Source: Cymodocea nodosa (lineage: Eukaryota; Streptophyta; Magnoliopsida; Alismatales; Cymodoceaceae). From it: 64,000 nt of DNA. Of this stretch, positions 59,331 to 64,000 are shown in pieces (within the stretch, counting starts at the first letter, position 1; every line of letters starts with the position of its first letter). The stretch spans positions 5,835,501 to 5,899,500 of the forward strand of contig CM072339.1 in NCBI GenBank assembly GCA_036874045.1. The letters run 5' to 3'. The notes beneath the pieces are model-generated. The model was not told the origin of the DNA, did no database searches, and worked only from the letters and a program-made list of their open reading frames with translations. The position numbers and the translations under genes are program-made.

Positions 59331-60862
59331 TGTTGTGTATTTTATTTTGATGATGTATGCTAAACGAATGTAATCATATTTACTCAATTACTATTGTTTA
59401 TGAAAGTAAATTAAGAATATCAATTAATACAGAAAAAGTTTACTAATATAAATACTTGTCTGTAATAGATCTGAGATTATGCTAAGTTAAATAACTAGTC
59501 GTTAAGTTATACTAATTTTTCATTTAACTAAACATTAAGTTAACATGTGTTTTTATTATAAAGCATGATATGTTTTAAAATTATATTTTCCGTATCATGT
59601 ACAGTGCACATTAAAGACAACTCGTTAAGTTAGTATATTATTTGTATAAAGGTTACATGAGAACTCGTTGAGTTATAGGCTTAAAGCTTAAAATAGGTCA
59701 TGTGAAAACTCGTTAAGTTAGTGAGTAAAAGAGTAATAGGAAGAGACGAACTCGTTAAGTTAGTATTGTACATGTGGTGAAATTAAGGTTTACGAATGTT
59801 ATCTTGTATCACGTGAGTTACACATGTTTAACTTATTAAGTTAACATAACTACACGTGTTGAGTTGCTATATTGAACACTAAGGCAATACGTTAGGTTAG
59901 CATTATAAACTTAAAGTTATTATTCTTGCACGTGGTAAATATTTTATTGTTTAAAATATTTATTTATTACTGGTTCATTGAGTTAACTGTAATACCACGA
60001 AATTGATTTGTTGAGTAAGCGTAACATCAGGGACTTAGTTCGTTGAGTTAGTTATAGTACTTGTCATGTGATTTGGCACATGATGAACTCGTTCAGTTAG
60101 ATACGTTAAGTTATAAATATACTTGTTGTACTCGTTTAGTTAACATTAATACAATGACTTGTTATTACACTTGATGGAAAATTTTGAACGAGAAAGTTTA
60201 TTTTGCAGGAAATTTTTTAGAGATCTAGGATTGATGATTAAACAAAATTCAAAAGGAAAATGTAGGTCAGAACGTGTGTATTTCGATGAAGGAAAAACAA
60301 AAGACGTGAAGAGTGGAAAATTGATAGTGATTAAACGTGGAGGATATGCATGAAGTGAATATACAGTATAAAAGGCATATAATTCTCGTTGATCAATTAT
60401 CCTCGCATACCAAACGAAATATATTTTCAGGGATCAAAACACCCCTTCGAGGAAAAACTCTCCAATAGAAGAAAATTCAGTGAAGTAGAGAAAGTCAGAT
60501 ATATGTCACTGAAGATTTGAAGAAGAAAGCAAATTCGGTGAAACAAAGAAAGTTAGATATTTGCCATTAAAGAATTGCAGAAGAAAAAGAAAAATCTCAA
60601 ATAGGGAGAAATGTTTTAAATTTCGCAAATTAGTTTTCTCTATTTGTAGTTATGAAATTGGTTAGATGAAATATGGTATCGTTATATAATTGCATCTACA
60701 ATTTCTAGGGAGAATTGAATTGCATATGGTAATTAAAACCTTGAATAAAATGATTTGATTCAAACAGTGTCTCGACTTGTTTTTAATATTGAAGTTTTAA
60801 TTATTTGTTGAAAACATTGAAAAACACAATTCACCCCTCTTGTGTAGCCATTCGATCCTACA
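59331..60862 (+). mobile_element. Sirevirus-like solo LTR, 1,532 bp (TSD CATAT)
   Basis: TGTTGTGTATTTT...GATCCTACA is flanked by CATAT at 59326-59330 and 60863-60867. It has four ACTCGTT(A/G)AGTTA boxes at 59621, 59663, 59708 and 59750, a CACGTGA site near 59814, a palindromic module at 59970-60055 and a TATAAAAG box at 60367. The insertion splits the Athila copy 3 protease frame, whose codons G-K-I-E-D join M-L-I-R when the LTR and one TSD are ignored. Confidence 0.93.
60367..60374 (+). promoter_or_regulatory. TATA box in solo LTR
   Basis: TATAAAAG is at the same relative position as in the 5' LTR at 14371. The solo LTR could in principle start transcripts toward 60.9 kb. Confidence 0.5.
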
Positions 60863-60867
60863 CATAT

Positions 60868-62184
60868 CTTCTATTTTTCCTTTAAGATGTCTAATACTTC
60901 TATCAATCAATTTAATTATTGTTTTAGTAGGCATTAATCTTTTCAAACCTAACAAATTAAAGATATTACTAGACATAACATTGATTCTAACTCCTAAATC
61001 TATTAAAATTATATTTAAATAAGTTTTTCCTATGGTGCAAGCAATAGTAGGAGTACTAAGATCATTTAATTTTTCTGGAATTTATTAGAGAAGAAAGAAC
61101 TACTTTGATTGGCCAAAAATATTTTCTTTAGATTCTATCTATTTCTTTTCTTAGTACATTAATCCTTAAGAAATTTAGCATAGGGTGACATCTCTTTTAA
61201 TAAGTCCAATAAAGATATATTTACTTAAACTTATTCAAAGATTTCCTTTATCTTATTTTCTTTATCTAGATCTTTTGTCTTAAGTCTTTCAAGAAATGGA
61301 GCTTGAGTTTCTAAGGTTTCACTTTGAATATTTTCTCTTTGTGTTTCATTGTCCTGCTCATGATTTTTGCTATAGTTATTTTGCTCAACTATATTTTCAT
61401 TTTCATATTCTTGATTTTCCTCTATTAAATCTTTATTTTCAGCATCATTGTTTTCTTTTTCAAATTCATTCGCTTTTAAAGAAGGTAATTGCATGTCTTT
61501 ACTAGATCTTAGAGTCACATTAACTTCTTTTATCTCTATATCTGCTTCACTTTTCAAATTATTATTTTGGATTGAACTTATATTAATTTCAATTAAGTCC
61601 ATTTTAATCTCTTCTTGTTGAAATATTTTAATATGTTCATCTATTGCATCAAAAGTTGTTCTATCATTTTCTCAATATGATTTTCTTTGATATTTTCAAT
61701 TTTTGTAAAATATTCATTACTAATATTAGAGTTTTTATCTTTTGTTTGTATCTGATAACAATCATGTTTAGAATTTTCTATTGATTTTGAATTATCTTAT
61801 TGTGATCCATCATTAAAATTTTCTATCATTTCATCAATAACATTTAATATATCTTCTAATGACATTTCCCATTTTTCATCATAATTCTAATTGTATTTCT
61901 CTTCTTCTTGATAAACTAAATTTAATGGTTTATAATGCATTATGCACTATAATTAAACGTTCTTTATTAGTATGCCCATATTCATTACATTTTGAATTTT
62001 TTATTCCATAATCTACGAGTTCATTGAGTTCATACCAAAGACAATAATCCAAACTATGTCTTGTAACTTTATAATAATCATAGTATAGAGTTTGTGCATT
62101 GGATTGCATGTTCTAGTAAGAATACATCTTTCTTAATTTTATTTTGATTTTACTAAAATATTCAAATATTGATGACACTTTTAC
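60868..62184 (-). pseudogene. Athila copy 3 gag and protease start (minus)
   Basis: Just below the PBS, decayed gag sequence runs from about 62180. The acidic stretch 61602-61231 (E-N-N-D-A-E-N-K-D-L-I, then T-Q-A-P-F-L-E-R-L) leads to the protease motif L-I-D-L-G-V-R-I-N-V-M near 60990. The capsid half is largely missing, as in copy 2. Many stops are present. Confidence 0.75.
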
Positions 62185-62202
62185 TCCCCAACAATGATGC
62201 CA
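62185..62202 (-). other. Gypsy primer binding site of Athila copy 3
   Basis: TGGCATCATTGTTGGGGA on the minus strand equals the gypsy tRNA-Asp-type site, with both bases of one CpG and the C of another changed to A or T. It is the clearest deamination example here. Confidence 0.8.
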
Positions 62203-62206
62203 AAAA

Positions 62207-62970
62207 TTTGTATTTGTGCTTGTGTGTTTGATTTTTAATTTATTGCAATTACACAATGTCTTATTGAAGGTAATGGTAAATATAAATCAATCTCATAGAG
62301 AGTAATGGTTATTAATAATATATTTCAATTAAGTACCCTTAATTAATTAATAGTTGTTAGGCTATAATTTAATTAAGAGTTTTAAACAATTCTAAAACCA
62401 CTAACCTATAAATGACATTTGTTAAGTTTGATCAAATTATATGAAGTACTTTGTAATGTTTGCACAAACCTTACAAACAAATGCAATGAAATCCAGCCAA
62501 GCTTTAAACTTCACAAATTGAATTCAAATTGTTATATTCTACTCAAAACTTTCAATGATATAACTAATTCTACACAAAAGCAAAATTGATTAAACTTCTA
62601 AATTTACTTTTTTAATAGTTAAACACAAATAAACTTTGTTTACCCTACAAACATAGACATTACAAATGAACATATGACTTCTTTTAGATCTCATTCATAC
62701 TTACAAAAGAAAAGAACAATGTTTTGAATTACAAACTTAAGAACACACAAATATAGGTGATGTAATCAATAACCAAGTAGTTGATCCAACACTATTTCTA
62801 CCCATTTACTTTGAATTTAGAGATGTTTTCTTCAATAGAATTTGGTTTCAACACCCTTTCTAGTGTAGCAATTACTCACAATGTGAATCAGTCTCCACAC
62901 GAGATGTTACAAACCTTGATTCTTGCTCTTAGAAAGATAAAATGGCTAAACGTAGAGAGAAAGTAGTTTG
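62207..62970 (-). repeat. 5' LTR part of Athila copy 3 (minus)
   Basis: It lies upstream of the PBS on the minus strand. It includes a degraded equivalent of the LTR-end segment (AATCTCATAGAGAG near 62290). The start cannot be placed; other repeats take over near 62970. Confidence 0.45.
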
Positions 62971-62975
62971 GCAAT

Positions 62976-63370
62976 TGTTCAAACTTGAATTTATGCAATT
63001 TCTATAGGTTAACTCATGCATTTTGTGAGAAAGTAGTATGAGGGTTTAAAGGCTTGCTACACTCGCTAAGTGTAGTCGTGTTCTCTATGAAAGTGGCCTA
63101 AATTAGTTTTAATCAATTTATAGTTATTTTGTTATAATTTTCAAGTTACCTTTGAGTTATTACTAGGGGACTAGCAAATCTTAAGTATGGGGGACTTGTT
63201 CAAACTTGAATTTATACAATTTCTATAGGTTAACACATGCATTTTGTCGGATTTAAGTTGCCATTAGTATAGTTTAATATGGAATGATAAGTTATGTATA
63301 ATTCCAAGCAAATGCATGTTTTAGATGTAATTAATGCATAAATTTTATTGTTAAGGTCATTAAAAATTAT
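62976..63370 (+). repeat. Deleted LTR element with two TGTTCAAACTTG starts
   Basis: TGTTCAAACTTGAATTTATG occurs at 62976 and again at 63197; the second follows a polypurine tract AAGTATGGGGGAC at 63183-63195. This is the arrangement of a 5' LTR stub, a remnant of internal DNA and a 3' LTR start, as seen at 21528-25165. The LTR family is different from TGTTTAGAATG. The ends are not defined. Confidence 0.5.
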
Positions 63371-63378
63371 TTGGCAAA

Positions 63379-63735
63379 TGTTTGGTGTGAAAAACTTATT
63401 TGATTTGTTTTTATGCTTATATTAATAAATTCTTTTTGAAATAAACAAACAACTTTTCACATAAATTATATATTAAGTCCAATTTGTATTTTTAACTGCA
63501 ATTGCACAATGTATATTGTATTTATGTGCAAGTACAGGTCAATCCCACAAAGATTGAGTAAGAATTGTGTACTATTTCAATTTTTATATTGGAGTTTATA
63601 TGTGTTCAATTAAGCACTTCATTGAGTTACAGTTAACTCAACGGACTTAGTTTATGGAGTTATGGATAACTCAACGAACTAACCTCATGGACTTAAGTTA
63701 ACTCAACAAACTAACCTTGTAGACTTAAGTTAACA
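63379..63735 (-). repeat. Athila-type LTR end fragment (minus)
   Basis: The minus-strand end ...CACCAAACA is at 63379. The palindromic module is at 63620-63730. Closest relatives are 21125-21460 and 44717-45065. Confidence 0.75.
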
Positions 63736-63866
63736 GATAAACTTATATTCCAAGAAATGAAGAACGTGGTTAACGTAGAAAAGAACATGATTTACATGAA
63801 GAATTGTTATTCACTTGAAGGATAGAAGCCATCAAGTTGTATTCGTAGAAACTACTCAACACAATG

Positions 63867-64000
63867 TGTTTAGAATGAAATTATGCATAATATTAGTGAT
63901 TAATAATGGTTAATTACATAGTATTTAACTTATCATATGAGAATTAAGCCATTATGTTATAATTATACAATTATGAGCTTTAATTAAAGAATATGCATAA
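63867..64000 (+). repeat. Athila-type LTR start, cut by the window end
   Basis: TGTTTAGAATGAAATTATGC is followed by the conserved segment TTAACTTATCATATGAGAA and more. It continues beyond the window. Confidence 0.8.

Noticed and set aside
1..64000. CRISPR arrays, operons, tRNA and rRNA genes
   Set aside because: The window is plant nuclear DNA. Repeats are LTR-derived or tandem, with no regular spacer structure, and no cloverleaf or rRNA sequence was recognised.

Overview
This window is nuclear DNA from a flowering plant. The species cannot be fixed from the sequence. The evidence is two spliced plant-type genes and several superimposed layers of plant LTR retrotransposons: Ty1/copia of Sirevirus-like and Tork/Tnt1-like type, and Ty3/gypsy of Athila/Tat-like type. 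There are also a LINE relic and a PIF/Harbinger-like DNA element. The only host genes I can support lie between 4.4 and 7.65 kb. They are the 3' exons of a NIPA/ILP1-like C3HC zinc-finger gene (+) and a complete two-exon gene for a CYP28-like, predicted thylakoid-lumen cyclophilin (-). They converge, with stop codons about 300 bp apart.

Layout. 1-4.1 kb: three copia relics, one split by a 617-bp Harbinger-like insertion with a TTA duplication. 8.2-9.2 kb: LINE 3' end and a GC-rich ~75-bp tandem repeat. 9.6-14.0 kb: Athila copy 1, whose reverse-transcriptase segment is inverted relative to the rest. 14.0-18.5 kb: Sirevirus LTR, PBS and gag, then the oppositely oriented 3' end of another Sirevirus with a 752-codon downstream frame. 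18.5-19.8 kb: Athila LTR end and gag fragment. 20.0-21.1 kb: a decayed intronless F-box gene. 21.1-27.7 kb: a minus-strand Athila 3' end with a 3.6-kb Athila derivative inserted in its LTR (TSD AATGT). 27.7-41.0 kb: Athila copy 2, the most complete element, carrying two solo LTRs of its own family (TSDs TTGGT and AGTAG). 41.0-44.5 kb: another gypsy gag (-) and its probable LTR. 44.7-46.0 kb: two minus-strand LTR fragments. 46.0-56.2 kb: Sirevirus copy 2 plus a tandem internally deleted unit. 56.2-58.7 kb: Tork-type copia (-). 58.7-62.2 kb: Athila copy 3 (-), with a 1,532-bp Sirevirus solo LTR (TSD CATAT). 62.2-64 kb: LTR fragments.

Nothing in the mobile fraction looks active. Reading frames are broken mostly by point-mutation stops with few frameshifts, and at least one tRNA-binding site has lost its CpG positions, as expected of long-methylated DNA.

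The most unusual pattern is that unrelated element classes share accessory parts. The Athila-type gypsy and Sirevirus-type copia elements here have (i) related downstream ORF3 segments with an LFEFQ...FYSNL core, (ii) a conserved ~120-130-bp block between pol and the polypurine tract, and (iii) LTR modules built from the same CGTTGAGTTA palindromes. This suggests module exchange between superfamilies in one genome. Homology was judged by eye only.
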